Source: Flavobacterium croceum DSM 17960
Lineage (GTDB): Bacteria > Bacteroidota > Bacteroidia > Flavobacteriales > Flavobacteriaceae
NCBI RefSeq assembly: GCF_002917885.1
Contig: NZ_PQNY01000012.1
Location: 22,830-86,829 of the forward strand
Direction: 5' to 3'
DNA: 64,000 nt
A program made the translations under genes and the position numbers. Below the pieces are notes generated by a model, which was given only the letters and a program-made list of their open reading frames with translations, was not told where the DNA came from and made no database searches. Shown here one piece after another: positions 33,534-42,676 of this stretch; position 1 is the stretch's first letter, and every line of letters starts with the position of its first letter.

Positions 33534-34226
33534 ATGTCTACAGGAAAATTTCTGTTTTTATTTTTTGTTTTTTCTATTTCTTGTTTGGCTCAAAACGATT
33601 CACTAAGCACCAAAGTAGATTCGCTTTATCGTGAAGATCAATTTTATTTTACACTTACTTACAATAATTTGCAAAAAACACCTTCAGGATTAACCCAAAA
33701 TAATTTATCGCCAGGGCTTGCTGTTGGATTTTTACGAGATATGCCTGTAAATAACAATAGAACATATAGTGTGGCTCTTGGTGCAGGTTATGCTTACAAT
33801 AAATGCAACATGAATTTATACATATCAAACGCTTCCAATGGAGGTTATCAATATGAAGTTTTATCAAAAAATATTTATTACGACAAGAGCAATTATAGTT
33901 TTCATGCAGTAGAAATACCTTTGGAATTACGTTGGCGAAATTCCGATTTTGTATCGCATCGTTTTTGGAGAATATATACAGGTTTTAAAATGAGTTATAT
34001 ACTATCGAGTACATATACTTTTGTAAATGATGCTCAAAATATATCGCTTAAAAACAATCCAGATGTTAATAAATTTCAATACGGTTGTTACATAGCAGCA
34101 GGGTGGAACACATGGAATATTTATGCTTATTATGGGTTTTCGCCTATGTTTAAAAATGTACAAATACAGCAAAAAAACCTCGATATGAATACTATAAATA
34201 TAGGTTTGCAGTTTTATATTTTATAG
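33534..34226 (+). CDS. porT: PorT-like outer-membrane beta-barrel protein
   Basis: A 230-residue protein with a signal peptide (FLFLFFVFSISCLAQ) and an eight-strand-like barrel. The segment FHAVEIPLELRWRNSDFVSHRFWRIYTGFKMSY near 124-155 is the part I recognise as PorT-like, and the chain ends with a strand NIGLQFYIL. PorT is needed for the type IX secretion system of Bacteroidota. Other small barrels share these general features, so the identification is moderate. It overlaps the convergent membrane-protein gene by six bases at its 3' end. Confidence 0.68.
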   Translation: MSTGKFLFLFFVFSISCLAQNDSLSTKVDSLYREDQFYFTLTYNNLQKTPSGLTQNNLSPGLAVGFLRDMPVNNNRTYSVALGAGYAYNKCNMNLYISNASNGGYQYEVLSKNIYYDKSNYSFHAVEIPLELRWRNSDFVSHRFWRIYTGFKMSYILSSTYTFVNDAQNISLKNNPDVNKFQYGCYIAAGWNTWNIYAYYGFSPMFKNVQIQQKNLDMNTINIGLQFYIL

Positions 34227-34835
34227 CCAAAAATACATCAACATTAATTGCGGAAGCAAACCACAAAAATAGCCTATTATAAGTTCTTTATTGGTGTGAG
34301 CATGTAGTGCTAGTCTAGAAGAAGCTACTAATCCGGTACAAAAAAAGACAAGCGCAATGCTATAAAAGTTATTTTGTTGTGTGGTTATTGAAATGCATAT
34401 CATAAAAATACTTAATGCACTCATACCCATCATGTGTATACTTGCTTTTATTTTAAAAAAGATAAGTACAAAAACTACGAGAGCACTTAAAATTCCTCCT
34501 AAAAAATAAAAATACAATTCAGGAAATAAATCTAGCGTAATTGTTTTTTGAAGCAATACCGATGTTAAAGCCATTTGCATAAGTAAAGGCATTTTACGTT
34601 GGTTTACATCAGAAACCATAAGGCTATCAACTCTTCCGTATAGTTTGAGCAATTGTAAAAAAGCCATAGGCAGTAAACAAGTAATAATAACTACTTGAAA
34701 AATAAGTAGTTTTCCTTGTTGTTGCGCTGCATAATTTTCGCTGTAAAAAATATACCAAAGCGTGCCGAAAAACGCCGTAAATATTGGGTGAAACAAGTAT
34801 GAAAAAAACGGAAGTATCTTTTTTGAAAACCACAT
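34221..34835 (-). CDS. PAP2-like membrane protein with degenerate active site
   Basis: A 204-residue protein with about six helices. The order of motifs recalls PAP2 phosphatases: QRKMP near residue 79, KASIHMMGMSAL near 130-141 in place of PSGH, and SSRLALHAHTNKELIIGY near 171-188 in place of SRx5HxxxD (the last acid is Glu). Two of the three motifs are therefore altered; it may be inactive or use another chemistry. Located downstream of leuS in the same direction (43 bases). Confidence 0.6.
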   Translation of the reverse strand: MWFSKKILPFFSYLFHPIFTAFFGTLWYIFYSENYAAQQQGKLLIFQVVIITCLLPMAFLQLLKLYGRVDSLMVSDVNQRKMPLLMQMALTSVLLQKTITLDLFPELYFYFLGGILSALVVFVLIFFKIKASIHMMGMSALSIFMICISITTQQNNFYSIALVFFCTGLVASSRLALHAHTNKELIIGYFCGLLPQLMLMYFWL

Positions 34836-34878
34836 TATTTATTGTTTTTATGTTAAAAATACTTCCGCTTCTATATGT

Positions 34879-37800
34879 TTATCCTACTAAATTGATGATT
34901 TTTCCTGGTACAATAATCACTTTGTTAGGTGTTCTACCTTGTAATTGTTGTTGCGTGCGCTCGTCTGCCATAACGATTTCTTCTATTTGGGCAGGAGTTA
35001 AATCAAGCGGTAATTTTATAGTAAAACGCATTTTACCATTAAACGAAACTGGGTATTCTTTTTCTGATTCTACGACATATTTTTCTTCAAATTTTGGAAA
35101 AGAAATGGTCGAAACAGAACTTTCATGCCCCAAAGCACTCCATAGCTCTTCTGCAATATGTGGTGCATAAGGCGAAATTAATACAGCTAATGGTTCTAAA
35201 ATAGCACGGTGGTGGCATTTTTGTTGTGCCAATTCGTTTACGCAAATCATAAATTGAGATACTGATGTATTGAATGAGAAATTCTCAATATCTTCGGTAA
35301 CTTTTTTAATGGTTTTGTGTAACGATTTGTACATTTCTGCCGTTGGTTCATCATTAGTAACATGTAAACCATTATCGTCAAAATACAAGCGCCATAATTT
35401 TTTTAAGAAACCATAAACCCCTGTAATACCCGCTGTATTCCAAGGTTTGGCTTGCTCCAATGGGCCTAAAAACATTTCGTACAAGCGCAACGTATCGGCA
35501 CCATATTCTTCGCAAATATCATCTGGATTGACTACATTGTATTTTGATTTGGACATTTTTTCTACTTCGCGACCTACTTTATAAACGTCATTTCCGTTAA
35601 TGATTATTTGTTTATTTTCACCAATAAAAACCGCATCTTTAAATTCTTTTCCAAATTCATTGTCAGATTTTAATTCATATATATTAAGCTCATCTGATAA
35701 ATTAACAAATTTGACATTGACATGTAAATCATTAAAAATAACACCTGCAATTTTGTTTAAAGTATTCTCATCAAATTCTTTTGTTATGTTATCAGTTGCT
35801 AATCCAACCAAAAAATTCTTTTCATACGTTTTGTCATGGACAATTTTGTCTCGAATAGATTTTGAAACATAAATTTTTGATGATTTTAAAAAATCTTTAT
35901 TTTCAATGGTAGCAATAACTACTCTATAAACAAACGCACTCATTCCCAAAATCATGCCTTGATTAATCAACTTTTTGAAGGGTTCTTCTGTTGGTGCGAA
36001 ACCTCTATCTTTTAAGAATTTGTTCCAAAAACGTGAATACAATAAATGTCCGGTTGCGTGTTCGCTTCCGCCAATATATAAATCTACATTTTCCCAATAT
36101 TTCAAAGCATCGGCTGAGGCAAATTCGTTTTCATTGTGTGCATCCATATAGCGCATCCAATACCACGAACTTCCTGCCCAACCTGGCATAGTGTTTAATT
36201 CTAAAGGGAAAACTCCGTTGTGAGATGCTGAATCAAGTTCAGCATGACAAAGTTTATTTGATACTACTTTGTTATTGATACTATCCCAAGCCCAAGTTGT
36301 GGCATTGCCTAATGGTGGTTGCCCGTCTTCGGTGGGTAAGTATTTTTCTACTTCGGGCAGAACAATTGGTAAATATTTGGCATCAATCATTTGTGGCAAT
36401 CCATTTACATAATACACTGGAAATGGCTCGCCCCAATAACGTTGGCGAGAAAAAACAGCATCACGCAAACGGTAATTTACTTTGGCTTTTCCTGCTCCAA
36501 TTTTTTCTAATTCTTCAATGACTTTTTTAGTTGCTGCTTTGTAATCTAAACCATTTAAAAAATCAGAATTTTTGAAAACAAATCCATCTTTTTTTGAAAA
36601 TGCTTCTTCTTTGATACAATTATCAGAAGTGTCAATTCCCCCTTCGGGGGTTAGGGGGCTTATTATATTTTTAATTTCGGGCATTCCGTGAGTTCCTTTA
36701 AAGAAATTTGCAAAAGCATAATCACGCTCATCTCCACAAGGTACAGCCATAACCGCACCTGTGCCATAGCCTGCCAATACATAATCGCCAATCCAAACCG
36801 GAATAGCTTCTTTTGTAAATGGATGTTCTGCATACGCACCTGTAAATACGCCAGAAATGGTTTTTACATCGGCCATTCTTTCTCTTTCTGAACGCTTTGC
36901 TGTGGCTTCAACGTAGGCTTCAACAGCAGCTTTTTGCTCTAGGGTTGTAATTTGAGAAACTAGTTCGTGTTCTGGAGCCAAAGTCATGAAAGTCACTCCA
37001 AAAATGGTGTCAGGTCTAGTTGTGAAGACTTCTATATAGTCGAAAGTTGAAAGTCCAATGTCTGAAAGTTTACTGTCTTTTGACTTTTGACTTTTGACTT
37101 TGAACTTCACTAATGCACCAACCGATTTTCCAATCCAATTACGTTGTGATTCTTTTATCGACTCGCTCCAATCAATAGTTTCTAAACCTTGCAATAAACG
37201 TTCGGCATACGCAGAAATACGCATAGACCATTGTGTCATTTTTTTACGAATAACAGGGTGACCTCCACGCTCGGAAACACCATTTACAATTTCGTCGTTT
37301 GCCAAAACAGTTCCTAATGCCGGACACCAATTTACTTCGGTTTCTGCCAAATAGGTCAATCTATATTGCAATAGTATTCTTTGTTGTTGCTCTGATGAAA
37401 ATGAATTCCATTCTGAAGCTGAAAAATTTTGAATATCATCATCACAAACAGCATTTACGGTATTGTTTCCTTCTTTTTCAAAAATAGATACTAGCGTTGT
37501 AATGTTTTCGGCTTTATCGGTATTTTTATTGTACCACGAATTAAATAGTTGAATAAAAATCCATTGTGTATGTTTGTAATAATCGGGGTTTGAAGTACGC
37601 ACTTCTCTATCCCAATCAAATGAGAAACCTATTTTATCGAGTTGTTCACGGTAGCGAGTAATATTTTCACGAGTAGTTTTTTCTGGATGTTGCCCTGTTT
37701 GTATAGCATATTGCTCAGCAGGTAATCCAAAGCTGTCATATCCTTGTGGGTGCAACACATTAAAACCTTGATGTCTTTTATATCGAGCCACAATATCTGA

Positions 37801-37971
37801 TGCGATATAACCCAGCGGATGCCCAACGTGTAAGCCTGCTCCACTTGGGTAAGGAAACATATCTAATACATAATATTTTGGTTTGTCTGAATTATTTTTT
37901 GCAGCAAAAGTTTTGTGTTCTGCCCAATATTTTTGCCATTTGGCTTCGATTTCGTTATGGAAGTATTTCAT
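34879..37971 (-). CDS. leuS: Leucyl-tRNA synthetase with in-frame repeat insertions
   Basis: A 1030-residue class I synthetase charging tRNA-Leu. FPYPSGAGLHVGHPLGY near residues 39-55 contains the HIGH motif (HVGH), the CP1 editing domain includes FTTRPDTIFG near 316-325, and KMSKS lies near 806. It is longer than the roughly 950 residues I expect for the flavobacterial enzyme. Three stretches account for much of the excess and translate interspersed repeats: about 288-313 (AAAGTC-type), 438-446 (CCCCC hairpin) and 575-583 (ATGCTGAA palindrome). All keep the frame, so the enzyme should be functional. A further insert before KMSKS is normal for the group. Confidence 0.95.
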   Translation of the reverse strand: MKYFHNEIEAKWQKYWAEHKTFAAKNNSDKPKYYVLDMFPYPSGAGLHVGHPLGYIASDIVARYKRHQGFNVLHPQGYDSFGLPAEQYAIQTGQHPEKTTRENITRYREQLDKIGFSFDWDREVRTSNPDYYKHTQWIFIQLFNSWYNKNTDKAENITTLVSIFEKEGNNTVNAVCDDDIQNFSASEWNSFSSEQQQRILLQYRLTYLAETEVNWCPALGTVLANDEIVNGVSERGGHPVIRKKMTQWSMRISAYAERLLQGLETIDWSESIKESQRNWIGKSVGALVKFKVKSQKSKDSKLSDIGLSTFDYIEVFTTRPDTIFGVTFMTLAPEHELVSQITTLEQKAAVEAYVEATAKRSERERMADVKTISGVFTGAYAEHPFTKEAIPVWIGDYVLAGYGTGAVMAVPCGDERDYAFANFFKGTHGMPEIKNIISPLTPEGGIDTSDNCIKEEAFSKKDGFVFKNSDFLNGLDYKAATKKVIEELEKIGAGKAKVNYRLRDAVFSRQRYWGEPFPVYYVNGLPQMIDAKYLPIVLPEVEKYLPTEDGQPPLGNATTWAWDSINNKVVSNKLCHAELDSASHNGVFPLELNTMPGWAGSSWYWMRYMDAHNENEFASADALKYWENVDLYIGGSEHATGHLLYSRFWNKFLKDRGFAPTEEPFKKLINQGMILGMSAFVYRVVIATIENKDFLKSSKIYVSKSIRDKIVHDKTYEKNFLVGLATDNITKEFDENTLNKIAGVIFNDLHVNVKFVNLSDELNIYELKSDNEFGKEFKDAVFIGENKQIIINGNDVYKVGREVEKMSKSKYNVVNPDDICEEYGADTLRLYEMFLGPLEQAKPWNTAGITGVYGFLKKLWRLYFDDNGLHVTNDEPTAEMYKSLHKTIKKVTEDIENFSFNTSVSQFMICVNELAQQKCHHRAILEPLAVLISPYAPHIAEELWSALGHESSVSTISFPKFEEKYVVESEKEYPVSFNGKMRFTIKLPLDLTPAQIEEIVMADERTQQQLQGRTPNKVIIVPGKIINLVG
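36222..36248. repeat. Palindromic interspersed repeat inside leuS
   Basis: GAGATGCTGAATCAAGTTCAGCATGAC: perfect arms ATGCTGAA and TTCAGCAT around TCAAG. I recall this palindrome from intergenic regions in many Bacteroidota. Here it is in frame in leuS and encodes CHAELDSAS on the minus strand. Confidence 0.75.
36636..36660. repeat. GC-rich hairpin repeat inside leuS
   Basis: TTCCCCC-TTC-GGGGG then TTAGGGGGCT on the plus strand. In the minus direction it encodes SPLTPEGGI. Its base composition contrasts sharply with the AT-rich gene. It is another repeat type that I recall from Bacteroidota. Confidence 0.7.
37032..37108. repeat. AAAGTC-type tandem repeat inside leuS
   Basis: Tandem TTTTGACT units (37079-37100) with related CGAAAGTTGAAAGTC strings beside them; translated in leuS as a Lys/Ser-rich loop followed by LSDIGLSTFD before the conserved FTTRPDT. 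Confidence 0.65.
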
Positions 37972-38129
37972 TCGTGTTTTTTACTATTTTAATTGTGGTA
38001 TGCTTTTGCATACTCAAATTCTATTTACATTTTTTAGCTTCAAGGAAACAATAGTTTGTTGCAAAGAGCTATCTTTTAAAACGTGCAAATTTATTGTTTA
38101 AATATTAAAGTAAAAAATGAGTAAACAGA

Positions 38130-39713
38130 TTAGTTTTTTTCGTCTTTTTTGCTTTTTTCAAACGCTTCGAATTCTTCTTGTGTTACTTTTTTATCTTTTA
38201 TAATATAGTAGGTCGTAGTTGTATTTGTTTGTTTGTTGTATTGGGTTTGTGCACCATGCTTTTGTTGGTTTTTATACCGACTAATGTTGTAGCTTCCGTT
38301 TTGGAAATAATAGGTTTGTGTGTAATTATTGTTGTCTTCGTATTCTGTTATGGTTTGTAAAAAGGGTTCTCCACTATAATAATTATAGTTTTTATGTATG
38401 CCTATGGGTTTGCTTTGTTCGTTGTAATAGTTTTCTGTTAGTTTATTTCCTTGTAAATCATAAAAAGTTTGAACAGCCGTGTTGTTTGGTAATTTTTGAT
38501 ATTTTGTGGTTAGTGTTCCAGAGGGTAAATATTCTAGAGTTTGCTCAACATTGCCATTGGTATAGCTATATTCTGCTTTAAGCGTTTCGGTTTTATTATC
38601 GTATAGTTTTCTGGTTTGAATAATACCGTTTTTATAGTTTTCAAGGCTTTCTATTTTGCCTTTGTAATAGGTTGTTTGTGTTCCGTGAATACTATCATTA
38701 AGGTAATTTGTTTCTTTGCTTAGTTCGTTGGAGTAAGAATTATATTGTTTCCAATTTCCTGTTTTTTTCCCTTCGTTGTCATAATATTCTTCGGCATATA
38801 GTCTTCCTTTTTCACTAATATTTTTGTGCGTTCCTATTTTTTTACCGTTTTTATATTCCAGTTTATTATAAAGATTTCCTTTGGTATCATAAAACTCGCA
38901 AATACCATCAACTACTCCAAACTTATATGGAATTTTTGCAGACAAAGTTTCTGTTTCAGGATAATATTCTAGAAAATCACCATCAATAGTATTGTTTGTT
39001 TTTGTAGAATATTGTCGTTTTAGTTTATTTTGATAATATTCTTTAAAAGTACCTTTTTCTAAATCGTTTGGTAAAATATAATAGTAATAATCTGAAATTT
39101 TATAGGTTAAATCTCCTATGATTGCTCCATTTTCATAATTGCCAGATAGAGATATTTGTTCGTCTCTACGTGGTATATAGTAGGTTCTTATGCCGTTTTT
39201 TATATTATTTTTATAACGTGTTTCTAGTATTAAATTTCCGTTTTTATCATATATTTTATGAAGCCCATTTGCCATGCCTTTTTTAAATTCAAATTCTTGA
39301 AAAAGAGTTCCATCTACAAAAAAGAAACTAATTTTTCCGTCGAGCAGCCCATTTTTGTAGGTAGATTTGTAAAATTCAAATCCATTTAGTGTGGCGGTAA
39401 CTGTTGTAATTCCATTTTGTTTTTGGTAAGAATAATCTAATGATGGAATATTAAAATCGTTAAAATAATGATATTCTTTTGGAGCAGAATTTTTAAATAA
39501 ATCTATTTCTTTTTTAAAAGCATTTGTTTTTAAATCTGAAAGATTTACGGGCATCATAAGTGGACTAAATTCATATTCGCAACTGTAAAAATTATCCATA
39601 TCTGTTTTAGAGCTAAATCGGAATGAAAAATTGGAATACGAATCGATATTTTGAGCTTGCGTAAAAAAACAACCCAACAGAAAGATAAAAAGAATATGTA
39701 TTTTTCTAGACAT
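38130..39713 (-). CDS. Secreted MORN/YwqK-type repeat protein
   Basis: A 527-residue exported protein. Signal peptide MSRKIHILFIFLLGCFFTQAQ, then from about residue 110 a long array of 22-24-residue units of the form YxNGxxxGxxxxYYxxG (e.g. YKNGLLDGKISFFFVDG, FKKGMANGLHKIYDKNG), as in MORN-variant or YwqK antitoxin-like repeats. These fold into extended beta-hairpin solenoids and probably serve binding. No catalytic domain seen. ATG 39713 is preferred because the signal peptide begins there. It follows the WG-repeat gene by four bases, so the two are co-transcribed. Confidence 0.78.
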   Translation of the reverse strand: MSRKIHILFIFLLGCFFTQAQNIDSYSNFSFRFSSKTDMDNFYSCEYEFSPLMMPVNLSDLKTNAFKKEIDLFKNSAPKEYHYFNDFNIPSLDYSYQKQNGITTVTATLNGFEFYKSTYKNGLLDGKISFFFVDGTLFQEFEFKKGMANGLHKIYDKNGNLILETRYKNNIKNGIRTYYIPRRDEQISLSGNYENGAIIGDLTYKISDYYYYILPNDLEKGTFKEYYQNKLKRQYSTKTNNTIDGDFLEYYPETETLSAKIPYKFGVVDGICEFYDTKGNLYNKLEYKNGKKIGTHKNISEKGRLYAEEYYDNEGKKTGNWKQYNSYSNELSKETNYLNDSIHGTQTTYYKGKIESLENYKNGIIQTRKLYDNKTETLKAEYSYTNGNVEQTLEYLPSGTLTTKYQKLPNNTAVQTFYDLQGNKLTENYYNEQSKPIGIHKNYNYYSGEPFLQTITEYEDNNNYTQTYYFQNGSYNISRYKNQQKHGAQTQYNKQTNTTTTYYIIKDKKVTQEEFEAFEKSKKDEKN

Positions 39714-39717
39714 AATA

Positions 39718-41361
39718 TTAATTTTTGTAATACAACATTCCGTTTGCATTGGCATATCCTATTAAGTTTCCGCGATCATCTTTAAGGATAATTAATTGAA
39801 TGGTGTTTTGCACTTTATTGGTGCTATAACTATAATAAGCACGGTTGTTTTGATTAGGATAATTGGTGTATATAGTTGCTACAGGATAATCAAAATTTGG
39901 TTCAACTACCTTTATACTTCCATTTAATAAATATATAGCACCATATTTACTGCCTTTTTTGGTTTTCTGTATGTAGGTGTAGTTTTCGTCGTATGAACTT
40001 TGCTGATTATTAAAATCTATAGTATCATATTCGGGATTTAAAATAATATCTCCGCTGGTAGCGATAAGTCCGTATTTAGTATCGTTTTTTACAAGAAGAC
40101 ATTTTCCTTTATAGTTTACGTTGCTTATCTCTTTTATTTCATCGTACCAATTACTCGAAGTTGATGTAGTTGATAATAGAAATAAATTGTATTTAAGTTT
40201 TGTGTTAAATTTTTTACCTACCACTATTGATGTGCCATTGTCTAAATTGTTGTAATAATAGAATTGTTTTTTTGAAATAGAGTCAAAATAAATAGGCTCG
40301 AAAGGTTTGTTTATTAAAATTAAGCCTTGTTTTGCGTTGTTTTTAATTTTTAAAAAGTTGCTACAAGTTATCAATGTATCTTGATTTTTGTATTTGTATG
40401 AGGCATTTACAATTTCAAAATCTTTGTAAGGAAGTGTTTTACTAGCTTTAGTATTGGGAGTATTATACCATACTAAATCTATTGCTGCTTTGGTATTAAC
40501 CTTGGTAAAAACAGCATAACCAGAAACAGTTTTAGACACCGTTTTCTGCCCCATATAATCACCCCTTTGATCTGGATCTCCTTTAACGCTTTCTACCATT
40601 ACAACATCGTTGTCAATAGATCTATCAGTACCACTTCCAGAACCATATTCAGAATAAGTATCACGACTATCATGATATTTATCCCTATATTTTTTTGACA
40701 TTGAAGCAAATTTGTCGGCATATTTAACTTGCCAAATATTTTGATTTTGAGGTGCTTTTTCTACCGGAGTTTTAGAAAAATTCCAGCTCTCTGTTACCAA
40801 GCCCCCATTGGCTGTTTTTTTTGCATTTATACTGGTAAATTCGGCACGTGTTTTTAAAATATCCAACGAATAATAATTTTTGTAAAGCCACTGTTCTATA
40901 GCATAATTTTTTTCGTTTAAAGTGAAAATACTTTCAGTATAATCGGGGTGTACTATTTCAAAAAGTAGTAAATTGTCTTTAAGATTGTGAATGTCGGCCA
41001 CAACTATAGGAAAGTTTAACACCGGTTTTCCTTCGGGAGTAATAAGTTCGGTACTTTTTCCATTTTGTATTAAAACAATAATATTATTTTTTGTATAGAT
41101 TCTATCATAGATACTATTTGCTATAATTTTGCCATTTACAATAAGACCTTTTTTATCTTTATTAAACGTGTAAATAGTTGAACTTTTAGCATCATATCCG
41201 TTGTCAAATTCTACTTTATCGTATTGAGGTTTAATAATTATTTCGCCATTTTCATTACAAATACCCCAAAGATTTCCGTCTCTGTAGGGAATATAAAATT
41301 CTTGAGAAAAAAGGGTTTGAAAAATCAATAAAAAAACGACAGAAGAATAAAATCGAACCAT
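39718..41361 (-). CDS. WG repeat-containing exported protein
   Basis: A 547-residue protein with signal peptide MVRFYSSVVFLLIFQTLFSQ. WG-type repeats are clear at both ends: YRDGNLWGICNENGEIIIKPQYDKVEF at about 24-50 and KNDTKYGLIATSGDIILNPEYDTIDF near 430-455. The middle (about 150-330) is diverged, with Tyr/Lys/Asp-rich stretches. WG repeats are found in secreted or surface binding proteins. It is the first gene of a two-gene unit with the YwqK-like protein. The ligand is unknown. Confidence 0.82.
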   Translation of the reverse strand: MVRFYSSVVFLLIFQTLFSQEFYIPYRDGNLWGICNENGEIIIKPQYDKVEFDNGYDAKSSTIYTFNKDKKGLIVNGKIIANSIYDRIYTKNNIIVLIQNGKSTELITPEGKPVLNFPIVVADIHNLKDNLLLFEIVHPDYTESIFTLNEKNYAIEQWLYKNYYSLDILKTRAEFTSINAKKTANGGLVTESWNFSKTPVEKAPQNQNIWQVKYADKFASMSKKYRDKYHDSRDTYSEYGSGSGTDRSIDNDVVMVESVKGDPDQRGDYMGQKTVSKTVSGYAVFTKVNTKAAIDLVWYNTPNTKASKTLPYKDFEIVNASYKYKNQDTLITCSNFLKIKNNAKQGLILINKPFEPIYFDSISKKQFYYYNNLDNGTSIVVGKKFNTKLKYNLFLLSTTSTSSNWYDEIKEISNVNYKGKCLLVKNDTKYGLIATSGDIILNPEYDTIDFNNQQSSYDENYTYIQKTKKGSKYGAIYLLNGSIKVVEPNFDYPVATIYTNYPNQNNRAYYSYSTNKVQNTIQLIILKDDRGNLIGYANANGMLYYKN

Positions 41362-41481
41362 AAATTTTAAAAAATTTGTCTCAAAAGTACATTAAAATAA
41401 ACACGAAACATAAATCTTTCTGCGTTTTAGTCTGTATCAATACAAATTGTTTATTATTTTTACGGCTAAATTTAAGTGAAT

Positions 41482-42357
41482 ATGGCATCATCTTTTGATA
41501 AATTTCAAAAAAGAAGAGTACTAACATCATATGTATCAGTAGTTTTAAGTATATTTTTAGTGCTTTTTTTACTAGGCGTTTTGGCATTGTTTTTAATAAA
41601 TTCGCACCGTCTTTCAGATAATTTCAAAGAAGATATTGTTATGACTGTGTTTTTGAAAAACGAAGCTACAGATGCCGATTTTAAAGCATTTGACGCCGAA
41701 TTAAAAACTTCAAAATTTGCTAAAGATTGGAAATTTGTTTCCAAAGAACAAGCTGCAAAACAACACAAAGAGGTTATTGGTGAAGATTTTATGCAGTTTT
41801 TGGGTGCTAACCCATTGTATAATTCCTACGATATTCACCTAAAAGCTGCCTATGTTACAAATCCCGCTTTTAGTACCGTAGCACAAAAATTGCGTTCTAA
41901 CCCAATGGTTTCAGATATTGTATACGATAGAGAGCTAATATCATTGGTAAATGATAACATCAAAAATGTTAGTTTCTGGATTTTGATTATAAGCGGAATA
42001 TTTACTTTAATATCGGTATTACTCATCAATAGTTCATTGCGATTGTCTATTTATGCCAATCGATTTATTATAAAAACAATGCAAATGGTAGGTGCAACCA
42101 AAGCATTTATTAGAAAACCATTTATATTAAGAAGTATGTTATTGGGACTTATAGGTTCTATTTTGGCAATAATATTTTTGTTGGGAGCCTTGTTTTATGT
42201 AGATACTAATTTTCCTGGACTTGAAATTTTTACCAATATAGGTCTTACAATTTTAGTTCTTGTAGGTGTACTTGTAGTCGGACTTTTAATAACTTGGATA
42301 AGCACTTATTTTGCTACACAACGTTTCTTAAACTTAAGAACCGACGATTTATATTAG
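41482..42357 (+). CDS. ftsX: Cell-division ABC transporter permease FtsX
   Basis: A 291-residue protein with a cytosolic N-terminus, a first helix (about 20-42), an extracytoplasmic domain of about 120 residues (DIVMTVFLKNEATDADFKAF... near 55) and three C-terminal helices with the permease motif VGATKAFIRKPFILRSMLLG near 203-222. FtsX pairs with FtsE and controls peptidoglycan hydrolases at the septum; ftsE is not in this neighbourhood. I start at ATG 41482 rather than the GTG two codons before. Heads the ftsX-DUF3098-uppP-truB group. Confidence 0.88.
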   Translation: MASSFDKFQKRRVLTSYVSVVLSIFLVLFLLGVLALFLINSHRLSDNFKEDIVMTVFLKNEATDADFKAFDAELKTSKFAKDWKFVSKEQAAKQHKEVIGEDFMQFLGANPLYNSYDIHLKAAYVTNPAFSTVAQKLRSNPMVSDIVYDRELISLVNDNIKNVSFWILIISGIFTLISVLLINSSLRLSIYANRFIIKTMQMVGATKAFIRKPFILRSMLLGLIGSILAIIFLLGALFYVDTNFPGLEIFTNIGLTILVLVGVLVVGLLITWISTYFATQRFLNLRTDDLY

Positions 42358-42385
42358 AATCATCAATCAATCAAATATATTTATT

Positions 42386-42628
42386 ATGAAAAACAACGAG
42401 CAAAAACCCGATTTTCTTTTTGAAACTGTAAATTACAAAATTTTACTTATTGGCATTGCTGTTATTGCACTTGGTTTTATACTTATGAGTGGCGGCGGTA
42501 GCGATGATCCTCAAGTTTTTAATGAAGAAGCATTATTTAGTTTTAGAAGAATTAGACTAGCGCCAACATTGGTTTTGGCTGGTTTTGGAATTACTATTTA
42601 TTCAATCTTCGCAAAAAGCAAAAAGTAA
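42386..42628 (+). CDS. DUF3098 small membrane protein
   Basis: An 80-residue protein with two helices (about 19-37 and 57-75) separated by GGSDDPQVFNEEALFSFRRIRLAP, the DUF3098 pattern. This family occurs in Bacteroidota between ftsX and uppP, as here. Function unknown; it may be linked to cell-envelope synthesis through its neighbours. Confidence 0.87.
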   Translation: MKNNEQKPDFLFETVNYKILLIGIAVIALGFILMSGGGSDDPQVFNEEALFSFRRIRLAPTLVLAGFGITIYSIFAKSKK

Positions 42629-42645
42629 TTAAAAATGAACAAACC

Positions 42646-42676
42646 ATCCGTTTCTTATTATAAGAAACGGATTTTT
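42646..42676 (+). terminator. Strong hairpin just upstream of uppP
   Basis: Perfect 12-bp stem ATCCGTTTCTTA (42646-42657) with 42661-42672, three-base loop and T-rich tail. It ends only 12 bases before the uppP ATG. Confidence 0.75.

Noticed and set aside
34809..34867. Inverted repeat CGGAAGTAT / ATACTTCCG around the start codon of the PAP2-like gene
   Set aside because: The loop is about 41 bases and the stem only 9 bp; chance pairing in AT-rich sequence is likely, and no family of start-site switches fits.
36297..36891. Several 60-90-codon ORFs on the plus strand opposite leuS
   Set aside because: Composition and frames are those expected antisense to a real gene; none has a recognisable motif.
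34879..37971. leuS as two fused or frameshifted genes because of its length
   Set aside because: One continuous frame contains HIGH, editing and KMSKS motifs in order; the excess length is explained by in-frame insertions.
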